Shown here: piece by piece, positions 55,182 to 64,000 of the stretch
Numbering within the stretch: the first letter of the stretch is position 1
Layout: every line of letters starts with the position of its first letter
Assembly: GCA_027886185.1 (NCBI GenBank)
Contig: WOAB01000528.1
Span: 682,001-746,000 of the forward strand
Direction of reading: 5' to 3'
DNA: 64,000 nucleotides
Source of the DNA: Rheum nobile
Taxonomy: Eukaryota > Streptophyta > Magnoliopsida > Caryophyllales > Polygonaceae
Notes under the pieces: generated by a model
Told to the model about the DNA's origin: nothing
What the model saw: the letters and a program-made list of their open reading frames with translations, nothing else
Databases searched by the model: none
Program-made: the position numbers and the translations under genes

Positions 55182-57240
55182 GAAAAACTTCCTTATATAC
55201 AACATTTGTAGTGGTTATCAACAAATCAGAAGGAATCTCAATAGTTGATTCACCGTCATTTGAGTCGCCTTGATCACCGTCTCCAACTCTTAATATTTAT
55301 TCTGAAAATTCTTTTGCTTCAGCAACTTCTGATTCTGTACCTCCATGTTGTAGTCTCATATTTCTTGTCAATCTTAGAACCTTGCATGAATTCCATAAAT
55401 ATGAAGAATTTATTGTGGAATAAACAGCATCTTGTCTGCTTCCTCCAGGCACTACATGTAGTATTTGTCTAAAATCCCCACCAAATACCACAACTTTACC
55501 TCCAAAAGGTTGATTCAAGCTATTTGAATTTGAAGATCGCATCACATTCCTCAAAGACTTATCTAATGCTTCAAAGCAAATTTTGTTAACCATTGGAGCT
55601 TCATCCCAAATTATAAGCTTGGCCTTAGAAATCAATTCAGCGAGTTCTGTACCAGGCTTGATATTGCAGGTGGAGTCCTGGTGAATCTGAATAGGTATTG
55701 TAAATCTTGAATGAGTAGTTCTTCCACTTGGAATCAACAGGGCCGCAATACCACTTGAAGCAACAGTAAGAACTATTTCACCTCTAGAACGAATAGCAGC
55801 AGAAAGAGATCTACATATGAATGTTTTTCCTATTCCACCATGCCCATACAAAAAGAAAACCCCACCATTGTTTGATTCAACAGAAGACATGATTTCATCA
55901 TAAACCTCTTTTTGCTCATTTGTTAATTTAGAAAGTAAGCTCTGATGCTCAATTATCAACTCTTCTCTATTGTGTCGAAGCTCATCTTGAATCAACTTGT
56001 TGAGGCAATCTGAAATCAAACTCTGATCAGGTTGCATCATCGATGGAAAATATTTCAAGCTACTTCCATTTTTGTGTAGCAACTTTTCTATATCTGCAAG
56101 AGCAAAATTATGCAATTGTTCCTCACTAAGGCATAAATCTGCACAAACAATTCATATTAATTTTAATTAGTTGTAAGAATTTGATTAAAAAAAATCATGA
56201 GGAAAATTGATAGGATAAAACTTTGTTTAGAATTTCTCACATATATGAGCTGACACTTGAACTAAATATATATAATTCAATAGATTGTACAAAATCATGA
56301 TAAAAATCTTATTTTAGATGGTTATTATCAGATTAAATGATAGAGCGTTATAGTCTCAAAAGAAAGATAGTTGCTACATACTATTTTTTAACATAAGTAA
56401 TTTTATTATACTAAAAGTATAAAAAAATTACATGAAGTTATTTGGATCTCTCATGATAATGTTGTAACAGGATATTTATCATGATAATTATGGTTCAAAA
56501 AGGCATATTCAAATGTGAATTATTAGATAAATAACATGATATTTATACAAAACCATACCTCTCATTCGAAGGATTATTCGTTGATGAGAAAGAATATCAT
56601 CGGATAATACTTTCCATGTAGATTCTCACACATATTCTGGTCTAGACATACTACCTGACATGAGAAGCATAACAAATAGATTTCGAAGGTAGTTTGCAGT
56701 GTCCCAAAAACTTGCTTCCAATATACCATCAATATATTCCATTTTCATCGTCCAATATACCAAGTACATAGCATGCTTCTCTAAACGTAGGATAAACTGT
56801 ACCATCCACCGTCCTGATATCCTCATAGCAAGTGGGACCTTTCACATGATTTAACAAAATTCGCAGGTAATATCTTTCTCCACTTCCTGGGGAAGCATGG
56901 TAAATTCTACCAACTGATGTCGGCCCTTTATTACGCTTTCTTTTGCTCCATTCCTTGCTATCTTCTTTCCATAGATAATCTTTTGGAAATTGATAGTAAG
57001 CCAGATTTCTTGCTTCCGCAGAGCTCTTATTATATTTCATCCAAGCCAAAAACATTAAGCCATCTATTCCAGGTCTTTCAATTACAACATCAATAGGATC
57101 ATCATCATCGAAAACGACACTTTGTTCATCTGGAAGATGAAAACATAACATTTGCACTGATGTAGTTCTATGATGAATGCTAAAGGAAAAGAGTCGCCAA
57201 ATTGCTTCAGGTGGAGATATATACCTGTCGTATAAAACAA
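55182..57240 (-). pseudogene. Helitron helicase region (PIF1-like), Rep part missing, broken
   Basis: Block 1 (57240-56605): YISPPEAIWRLFSFSIHHRT, a long segment to GERYYLRILLNHVKGPT, YEDIRTVDGTVYPTFREACY and VLGILDD, all standard in the plant RepHel protein after the Rep domain. Block 2 (56115-55182, after an apparent intron with stops): SLLSKLTNEQKEVYDEIM, Walker A GHGGIGKTF, Walker B LIIWDEAPM, motif III VVFGGDFRQILHV and the LTRNMRL motif, as in PIF1-type SF1 helicases. A stop at about 55294-55296 replaces a Trp; the frame then continues ILRVGDGDQGDSNDGESTIE. Helicase motifs IV-VI are absent. No Rep HUH motif lies upstream, where the RPA-like gene ends, so a deletion around 57240-57460 is inferred. 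Confidence 0.9.
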
Positions 57241-57461
57241 ATTGTCAAATATTAAAATGTCCTATGCATTATGAGACAACATAATATACACATATATATA
57301 TATATATATAAACATTTCAATATTAGTTTTTATGTCCATATTAAATATGGATATGATTTTACTCGTTATAATCTTAAATAGCTTAACCAAGCCTTGTAAA
57401 CCAAGTGCAAAACATTAGAGTTGTAATAATACACATGCAATTATATTTCATGGGAATTTAC

Positions 57462-59007
57462 CTAAGAGTGACATATTTTACATTACGCTCACACTTTTTG
57501 CACCAAAAGTTATCTTCTCTAAGATCAACTCCCCTTTAGCACTCATTACATGAGTTGTAAAATCAACCATGAATATCCTCAATAGTAGCAATAGTAAGAC
57601 ATTTGCATGGCTGCAAAAAAAAGCGATTATATTGAAAAAATATCACGATTATAAATTTGATATTTTAATAAACTAAATTTATATTTACCCTTTTGATGGC
57701 AATGATTTGATCAATGATCTTATACATTTTTGCATTGAGAAACTGTTCAGATAAATCACTTCTTGAAACACTTGGAATTTGACTAATATTTGGAGGACTA
57801 TTGTTTCCATTTCTCTTTAAAAGACTACAAAAAGAATTATTTAAAATATGTAAACATATATATTAAACGGTTCCACGTAATATTTATGTACACAACACAA
57901 ATGCATAATATGTTTACATACCTTGATTTAAAGTCTTCAATTTCTGGAATATTATAATCATTGATAAAAATTCGAGTACCACCCATGGCATTGGACAATT
58001 AAGTCTTACCTTTATTAAGAAATAATAATAAATAAATAATAAAAAATATAATAACATATAAAAAATAAAAGAGGAAAAAACATTACTGTGTTTAGGCCTC
58101 AATTTTGCAAATTGAATGACAATAATGACATTATCAATCAAGATAGTATTCACATAGGGGCAAATTGGTCAGCAAACTTGTCCCATAGAGTACAACTTAT
58201 GACATCATTCCTACAATATAAACAATTTTTCAAACGTTATTAATATATGTTATACAAAGCTATAACAACAAATTTGAATATAATATAAAGAAAAAGGTTT
58301 AGGTTTGTGAATACCGAATGTCTTGTAATTGAATATCAAGTTTCTTATGTTCTTCCTTTTTTTCACCAACTTTGTAGATTTCAAAAGAACCAATGGCTCT
58401 CAAACTGCCTATAACATCTGTAAAAAAATAATGTAAAATGTTAAGTGTTAGTGTTAGTGGGCCTCTTTTTTATTCTAAATGTGCTAACGCTATCCCATAA
58501 TTATTTCATGTGGAAGACTCACTAATGCTATCTCAGAATAGGAGTTTTTAGGAGTTTTTTTATGCTAATGCTATCTCATAATTACTTCATGTTGAAGACT
58601 CACTAATGCTATTCCAGAATAGAGTTTTTTTTAATAATTTACTATATATATTGCACGTGTAATGAAATATAGGATTATAAATTCAAATATATTTTTGGAG
58701 TTATCTCTGTAGTATGCAGATGTTCTATGTGATGATAAGAAACTTTATAAATATCTAAGATCATAACGTATAACGTAATAAATATAGTAAATTTATGAAT
58801 GTGGAACACACTTACCAATTAAATATACGTCTTTCACGGAATGATTTAATATGACATCAAAATTCACGAAATCGAATGTGTTTCGTGGTATTGAAAGATA
58901 ATCAATTTGTTGCACTTTAGTAGTCCTGAAAAATGTCATACTAAGGGGAAGACGGTGACATTAGTCTTTAACTTGAGATCTTCAATGAAGTGTAAATTTT
59001 CAGCCAT
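57462..59007 (-). pseudogene. RPA70-like gene of the Helitron (OB folds and zinc-ribbon), multi-exon, decayed
   Basis: Begins MAENLHFIEDLKLKTNVTVF at 59007. Successive exon-like blocks (minus): 58960-58812; 58419-58315 with DVIGSLRAIGSFEIYKVGEK; 58210-58060 with CTLWDKFADQF and VIIVIQFAKLRPKHS; 58000-57921 with AMGGTRIFINDYNIPEIEDF; 57830-57690; and 57610-57462 with NSCNEC, GVDLREDNFWCKKCERNVKY and VTLR. These match DNA-binding domains B and C of replication protein A subunit 1, including the C-x2-C pair of the zinc ribbon. Plant Helitrons often carry such RPA genes, thought to bind single-stranded DNA during rolling-circle transposition. A frame error near 58940 and stops near 57550-57575 disable it. 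Confidence 0.82.
58478..58640. repeat. Tandem duplication of about 85 bp in the Helitron
   Basis: Two adjacent copies containing GCTATC(C/T)CATAATTA, TTCATGT, GAAGACTCACTAATGCTAT and CAGAATAG, located between RPA-like exons. Confidence 0.8.
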
Positions 59008-59020
59008 TGTACCTTTAGAG

Positions 59021-59472
59021 TAGACCTGAGCATATACGGGCCCGGGCCGGGCCTAAGCCAAAATGTGGGCCCGTTTTTACGGGCTCGGGCCGGGCCGAGC
59101 CCGTTTGTCGGGCCCAATGTGTTACCCGTACCCGCCCGGAAGAGCGGGCCGGCCCATTTGGCATAAAAATATGTTTTAAAATTATTTTTTACTATTTATT
59201 TTTAATTTTTTGGTATTTAACGGGCCGGGCCGACCCGTTAAATATTATTTTTAAATATAGTTTTTAAGTTATATTTATTTTTTAATATATTTTTAAAATA
59301 TATTTTTATATAATTAAATTTTTATACGGGCCGGGCCGGACCCTATTACCGGGCCCGGCCCGCCAGCCCGAACGGACCGGGCCAACCGGCCCGTTTGGGC
59401 TTAAGTCCTTGTCCAAGCCCGGTTCATTGGCGGGCCGGGTCGGGCGGGCCGGCCCGCATTTGCTCAGGTCTA
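59021..59472. mobile_element. hAT-like MITE (452 bp) with perfect 8-bp TSD
   Basis: TIR TAGACCTGAGCA...TGCTCAGGTCTA. The target duplication CTTTAGAG lies at 59013-59020 and 59473-59480. The interior has GGGCCGGGCC-rich ends and an AT core. It sits 6 bp upstream of the RPA-like start codon (after the TSD), so it inserted into that gene's leader or promoter inside the Helitron. Confidence 0.95.
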
Positions 59473-59699
59473 CTTTAGAGGAAGAAGAATAGGTTTTTGG
59501 AGAGTAAACTAATAAGACTATAAATTAGGGTGAAATAAGTGCATCTATAGAGAGTTTAAATAAAGAGAGCTTGATATACAATACAATAAAAATATATATA
59601 TAAATTATCTTATTTTTTACCAATAGGTAACCTATATTCCAAACTACCTTTGATAATGAAAAGTAAGATTTTTGTTCCTAAAGATAGCTTAACGCACAA

Positions 59700-60990
59700 A
59701 TATTAAAAAGGGTAACCGGATGTAAGAGAAAATATAGGGAATTTTACTTAGTTATAGATTCGGACTAAGTCTCCACTCCAACTGTAAGATTTTTTAAGAT
59801 TTTCTATATGGTAATTTTACTTAATTATAGATTATAGATTATAGGATTAGATTAGATTGATAATAATAAATAAAAAAATATATATGTAAGAGAAAATATA
59901 TTATTATACAAAATTATTATATCTTATACGTAAGGAAAATGTTATTAGTATTTGCTGTAAGATTTTTTAAGATTTTCTATATGGTAATTTTACTTAGTTA
60001 TAGATTATAGGATTAGATTAGATTGATAATAAATAAATAAAGATATATATAAGAGAAAATATATTATTATACAAAATTATTATATCTTATACGTAAGGAA
60101 AGTGTTATTAATATTTTATGCAAATTATATCTTTTTTTTGGTAAAAAGAAGATATCTATATCTATCTCTCTAATAATTATTATTATTGTAGATTAACTAA
60201 GAAGATAATATCTTCTTAGTTAAATTATCTCTAAAACAATTTTCTATTTTTATCTCTAATAATTATTATATCTAATAATTTGAATTTACTATTTTTGAAG
60301 TGAAATAATAAGATAAAACTTTTATATTGTCAAAGTTAAATTAGTTTTAAATAGTTATGGTAAAAATTACTATTATTTAGTTTTAAATTAGTATATATAT
60401 AGATAGTTATGGATTTATTAGTTTTGGTAAAAATAATTATTATGTACTTTTAAATTAGTATATATATATATATAGATAGTTATGGATTTATTAGTTTTTA
60501 AATCATAAATAATTATTATTTTAAAAAATTCGAAATTACTATTTTTAAAGTGAAATAATAAGATCAAGTTTTTATATTGTAAATATTATTTAGTTTAAAA
60601 TAGTTATGGTAAAAATTCAGAAATAAGATAAGAATGATATAATTATTATTTAGTTTTAAATATTTATGATAAAAATATTTATTATTTAGTTTTAAATTAA
60701 TATATATATATAGTTATGGATTTATTAGTTTTGGTAATAATAATTATTTTGGTCAACATAATTATTATTTAGTTTTAAATTAGTATATTTATAGATAGTT
60801 ATGAATTTATTAGTTTTTAAATCATAAACAATTATTATTTAAAAAATTCGAAATTACTATTTGTAAAGTGAAATAATAAGATCAAGTTTTTATATTGTAA
60901 ATATAATTATTATAATAAGATAAGATATAATTATTATTTAGTTTTAAATAGTTATGAAAATAAACAATAAATAAGATATTAGTTATGGAA
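59700..60990. repeat. AT-rich direct repeats in the Helitron 5' region
   Basis: TTAAGATTTTCTATATGGTA and flanks recur at about 59790-59850 and 59960-60010. A longer unit (GATAGTTATGGATTTATTAG with ATTATTTAGTTTTAAAT) recurs four to five times between 60320 and 60980. No coding sequence. A repeat-rich 5' region between the terminus and the first gene. Confidence 0.7.
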
Positions 60991-61320
60991 ATAAAGAATA
61001 AGATAAGATATCGGATGACGTGGCGGATGGGGTGACATAGCTCATAGGCCGACACATAGGCGAATTGAACGTGGTGACAACACGTATGTAAATTGAACGT
61101 GAGGCCGACGCGTAAGATTTAGGCTTCTGCTTTAGTATATATATATAGATTGATCATTTGGTGTTTTCCACAACCGAACAAAGTCAGCGTCACCTTTCTC
61201 TGAATGATATCATGAACAACTCAGAGCTTTAAACTCTCATTCACAAGAATGCTATAGACTGAGTGTTTAGGGTTTCAAACTGGAGTCGGTAGCAGTAGTG
61301 GGGCTGCTGGCGATACTGGC

Positions 61321-63623
61321 ATGATAGGAGTGCATAGCCTAATGGCAGTGCCGTCGTTTATTGGGGGTAGAGCAGGCTCTGAGCCTCCGAGGGACCCAGA
61401 CTATGAAGGAAATCCGCTGCATTGTTATTCTGATACAATAGATCAGAATAACTATTACGGGTGGAATTTTAGTCTGCCGGTACTACCGCCGCATGTGAGC
61501 CCTCATCATAGCCCGAGGGATTATTATCAGGGAGATGAGGAGCAGGACAACCCGTGGGAGAACCCGGCAGTGTACCCGAACGCTGCCTATCATCAGCCTA
61601 TGGTAAGTACATTTAGTATAACATGCATTTGTTTACAATTCATTATTGCATCTGATCTATTTAATAAATGTAGGATCATGCCTGTACATGGGGGACTCGG
61701 GACCAGGGGACTCAGGCCCAGTCCAGCAATGCCTGGATTCCAAGAGAAGACGCCCCAAACACGGCGGGCGAGGAGCCGGGCGAGGAGCCTCAGGAAGCCT
61801 CTTCTTCGCGGGGAAAACCACCCCGGTCAAAGAAGAATGTCAGATACGACCCTCAACTGGTGGTGAGCGTTCCTGGAGGTCCGGAGAGACCTGAACTCCT
61901 AAAGAGTTTTGTAAACCACGTGGCGTACCTCCTTTACCAGCGCGTTGTAAGTTGCACGTAACACAATTTTTTTAATTATTAATCTTGTTTTAAATAAGTC
62001 TGTATGATTGCTTAATTATGTTCATATACAGTCGGTGCAACCCTTGAGGTTCCAGCATCGAGGCAAGCAGTTACGCTCATGGCGTCTCACAATGGAAGAC
62101 GCGTGGGGTAGCATGGCGTTGGCGTCCGGGCTATGTCATCTATCGGACATCATGCATGAGCATGTGGATGAGACGCTGATTGGTGCCTTCGTCGAGCGTT
62201 GGCAACCGGAAACCAACTCATTCCACATGCCATGGGGAGAGATGACTATAACTCTCCATGATGTGTGGATGATCCTTGGGCTTAACATACAAGGGCAAGA
62301 CATGGGTCCCCCAAAGAAATGGCACGAGCAGCTGAGCCGCAATGATTTGAAGAAGGCGTTGATGGAGCAGACGCATGAGTTTTTTGAGCTGGAGGATGGT
62401 GCTATCGTCGCCGGTAACTTGCACGCGGGAGATTTTAAGACTCATTGCGAGGAGTTGGCGTCGAAGAAGCTGGCGGCTGGGTTCTTGCTGTACTTGGTGG
62501 GGTCTGCCCTCTTTCCTGACAAGTCTCAGCATCGCTTGCCCGTTTATTACACTCCGTTCGTGACTGATCTCACAAAAGTCACGAACTATGCATGGGGTAC
62601 CGGTGTTCTTGCACACGTGTACCGCAGCTTGGGCGAGTGCACAAGAAAAGAGGCACGGGTCATGTCCACATGTTTCACTCTGATCCAGGTATTAAATGGC
62701 TTGAATAAAAATATCTAAATTTTTGTTATAGATATATTATATGTTTGTTATGTAGGGAATTGACATATGTGTAATTATTTTGTAGTCATGGATATATCAG
62801 TACTTTCCCATGTTTAGACCTGCACAGAGTGTTTACTGGGACCCACAACAGCCGATCCCATACGCCAGAAAATGGGACATGTCACATGAACCCAACCGGA
62901 CCAGGAATTATAGAGAGGAGCTGGATGGGATGCATGCTGATAGTGTAAGTGCATATACGGTCCTTATCTATTATGTTAAAATATATATGCATTATAAGTT
63001 GTTTGAAATTCAATTGTGTTTAGGTTGAGTGGATGCCATACGGCTCCATTGACTTCAATAATGAGATGTTTGCTTCATCGCGATTTCATGGAGTCATATC
63101 CTGTTTGTGGGTCACCGAGCCTTACATGCCGGATCGAGTAGCTCGGTAGTTTGGGCGTGTACAACAATGTCCAAGACCACCGATTGTTCCCATTAAGGCA
63201 TGGAGGGGCGTGAAGATTAGCAGTTACATGGTGGAGTACGATAGATCCTTACATGCATGGAATGCCCGCAATGAACATTCCATTAGCCTGCAAGCCATGG
63301 GTCCTCCAGTTCGTCAACACCACCAGTGTACCGATGATTACATGCAGTGGTACCTCCAACATACACATCCATTCATCATCCCTCAAGAGGATCGTTACAC
63401 TCAGCAGCAGGTAAGTAATCATGTAATTATATCCTGTTTATTTTTGACTTCGTGTATGTTTATTAATCGTATCCACTTATCTTCTGTGCAGTGCCTTGAT
63501 AGTTGCTATTCACGTATGGATCCATATCGCGATCATCACCATGGAGATGACCGATGTGAAGACGTAGCCGAGGCGTTACGGCAATCATTGGAGCAAATGT
63601 ATCCCTTCCTTTCGAACCATTGA
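61321..63623 (+). pseudogene. Plant mobile domain (PMD) protein gene 2, six exons, one nonsense codon
   Basis: Exons: 61321-61602, 61674-61946, 62032-62688, 62786-62944, 63024-63410 and 63492-63623. All are GT-AG and all joins in phase 0 (629 codons plus stop). The PMD core is in exon 3: ETLIGAFVERWQPETNSFHM, PWGEMTITLHDVWMILGLNI and NYAWGTGVLAHVYRSLGECT. Then SWIYQYFPMFRP, VEWMPYGSIDF and EPYMPDRVAR-stop-FGR. The in-frame TAG at 63147-63149 stands where gene 1 has Gln (VVRQFGR), a single C-to-T change; everything else is open. Exon joins coincide with those of gene 1, and a convergent ORF follows. The frame is open upstream of the ATG to about 61261. PMD relatives function in silencing, or occur as transposon cargo. 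It may be a recent pseudogene. Confidence 0.88.
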
Positions 63624-63650
63624 ACTTGGCTGCTTCGTCATTTGAGCATT

Positions 63651-63785
63651 AGTTTGAATGTTTTGTTGAAATTTGAATGTTATGACTTGAGTTTGAATGT
63701 GTTTGTTGAAGTTTGAATGTTATGACTTGAGTTTGAATGTTTTGTTGAAGTTTGAATGTTATGACTTCAGTTTGAATGTTTTGGG
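63651..63785 (+). repeat. Tandem repeats (about 39 bp) downstream of PMD gene 2
   Basis: About 3.5 units alternating GTTTGAATGTTATGACTT and GAGTTTGAATGTTTTGTTGA, in what should be the 3' UTR. Next, ATAGGAATGTCGTACTCAT is repeated twice (63810-63858). Confidence 0.85.
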
Positions 63786-63859
63786 GAAGTTGTTTGGATT
63801 ATGACAACAATAGGAATGTCGTACTCATTGCAACATACTATAGGAATGTCGTACTCATA

Positions 63860-64000
63860 TCATTCATTACATAAATCGACTGTTTCGACCTTCTTCTTTC
63901 GTTTTGGTTTCTTTTCGTCCTTGTCTGGTTCATACTCCAACGAACGATCTAATAGCCATTGATCTACGTAATCACCCGAAGACGGGTCATGATGATACAG
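63860..64000 (-). CDS. C-terminal end of an unidentified ORF running off the window, convergent to PMD gene 2
   Basis: 47 codons, open to the window edge, stop TGA at 63862-63860. It reads DQWLLDRSLEYEPDKDEKKP followed by a basic KRKKK run and a short tail, like an acidic/basic tail with a nuclear localisation-type cluster. No domain recognised. Its place matches the MULE-type fragment convergent to PMD gene 1, so it could be the C-terminus of a transposase in a second PMD-carrying element. That is inference from layout only. Confidence 0.45.
   Translation of the reverse strand: MYHHDPSSGDYVDQWLLDRSLEYEPDKDEKKPKRKKKVETVDLCNE

Larger units (their letters stand above)
54958..61149 (-). mobile_element. 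Helitron (6192 bp), both termini present
   Basis: On the minus strand it starts after a host A with TCTATATATATATACTAAAG at 61149 and ends at 54958 with a hairpin CTCGTGC CAT.. GCACGGG (about 54966-54985), spacer ATCAA and CTAG before a host T. TC...CTRR between A and T with no TSD is the Helitron signature. Inside (5' to 3'): AT-rich repeats, a hAT MITE (59021-59472), an RPA-like gene, then a PIF1-type helicase region. The HUH Rep endonuclease part was not found and the helicase is interrupted, so it is non-autonomous. Its 5' end is shared with the fragment at 44011. Confidence 0.88.

Noticed and set aside
44011..61149. A single 17-kb transposon with long TIRs
   Set aside because: The right part has a proper Helitron 3' end at 54958 and no TSD was seen. 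The similar ends are 5' termini of two Helitrons.

Overview
The window is repeat-dense nuclear DNA of a flowering plant, most likely a eudicot. It has spliced genes with GT-AG introns, a cytosolic ribosomal protein gene with a classic plant promoter, and nested plant transposons of almost every class. The species cannot be named from the sequence. Only one short host island is clear, at about 13.6-16.8 kb: the last two exons of a gene resembling RNA polymerase III subunit RPC4 (+) face a complete four-exon gene for 40S ribosomal protein S5/uS7 (-). Almost everything else is mobile DNA.

Layout. 0.6-2.1 kb: decayed MULE transposase N-terminus. 2.1-3.35 kb: old LTR-element remnant. 3.36-10.5 kb: LTR of a minus-strand LTR retrotransposon, split by a 4.6-kb CACTA element (3721-8327, TSD AAT) that carries a broken TNP2-type transposase. 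10.5-13.6 kb: decayed non-coding interior. 16.8-18.3 kb: two small DNA transposons. 18.4-25.6 kb: a 5'-truncated L1-type LINE (12-bp TSD), itself split by a second CACTA-type element (20977-25481, TSD GAC) that carries host gene fragments, one of them resembling REF/SRPP. 27.9-30.4 kb: two copies of an old LTR-type repeat. 30.4-33.7 kb: a second, inverted copy of the 3-kb LTR, with a 20-bp minisatellite and a hAT-like MITE, followed by a primer-binding site and a gag zinc-knuckle ORF that changes abruptly into Copia integrase/RT/RNase H and a Copia 3' LTR (to 37.56 kb). 38-44 kb: MITEs, a tRNA-like gene and AT-rich DNA.

44-64 kb is the most unusual part. A Helitron 5' end and a short Copia-type LTR lead into a 6.6-kb terminal-inverted-repeat element (about 47202-53777). 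It carries a multi-exon plant mobile domain (PMD) gene, a convergent truncated MULE-type transposase N-terminus ending in heptad repeats, many GGGCGCA palindromes near both ends, and an AT-rich stretch of about 1 kb that folds back on itself. Next is a complete-ended Helitron (54958-61149, minus strand) with an RPA-like gene and a PIF1-type helicase but no visible Rep domain. Last is a second PMD gene (61321-63623) with the same exon layout and one nonsense codon, again followed by a convergent ORF that leaves the window.

The nesting gives a relative order of events. Three insertions can be verified within the window, because the target is recognisable: CACTA-1 and the 620-bp MITE against the paired LTR copy, and CACTA-2 by restoring the LINE reading frame. 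The best candidate for an under-described system is the PMD-carrying TIR element with its palindrome-rich ends and fold-back tract, together with the second PMD unit of similar layout.
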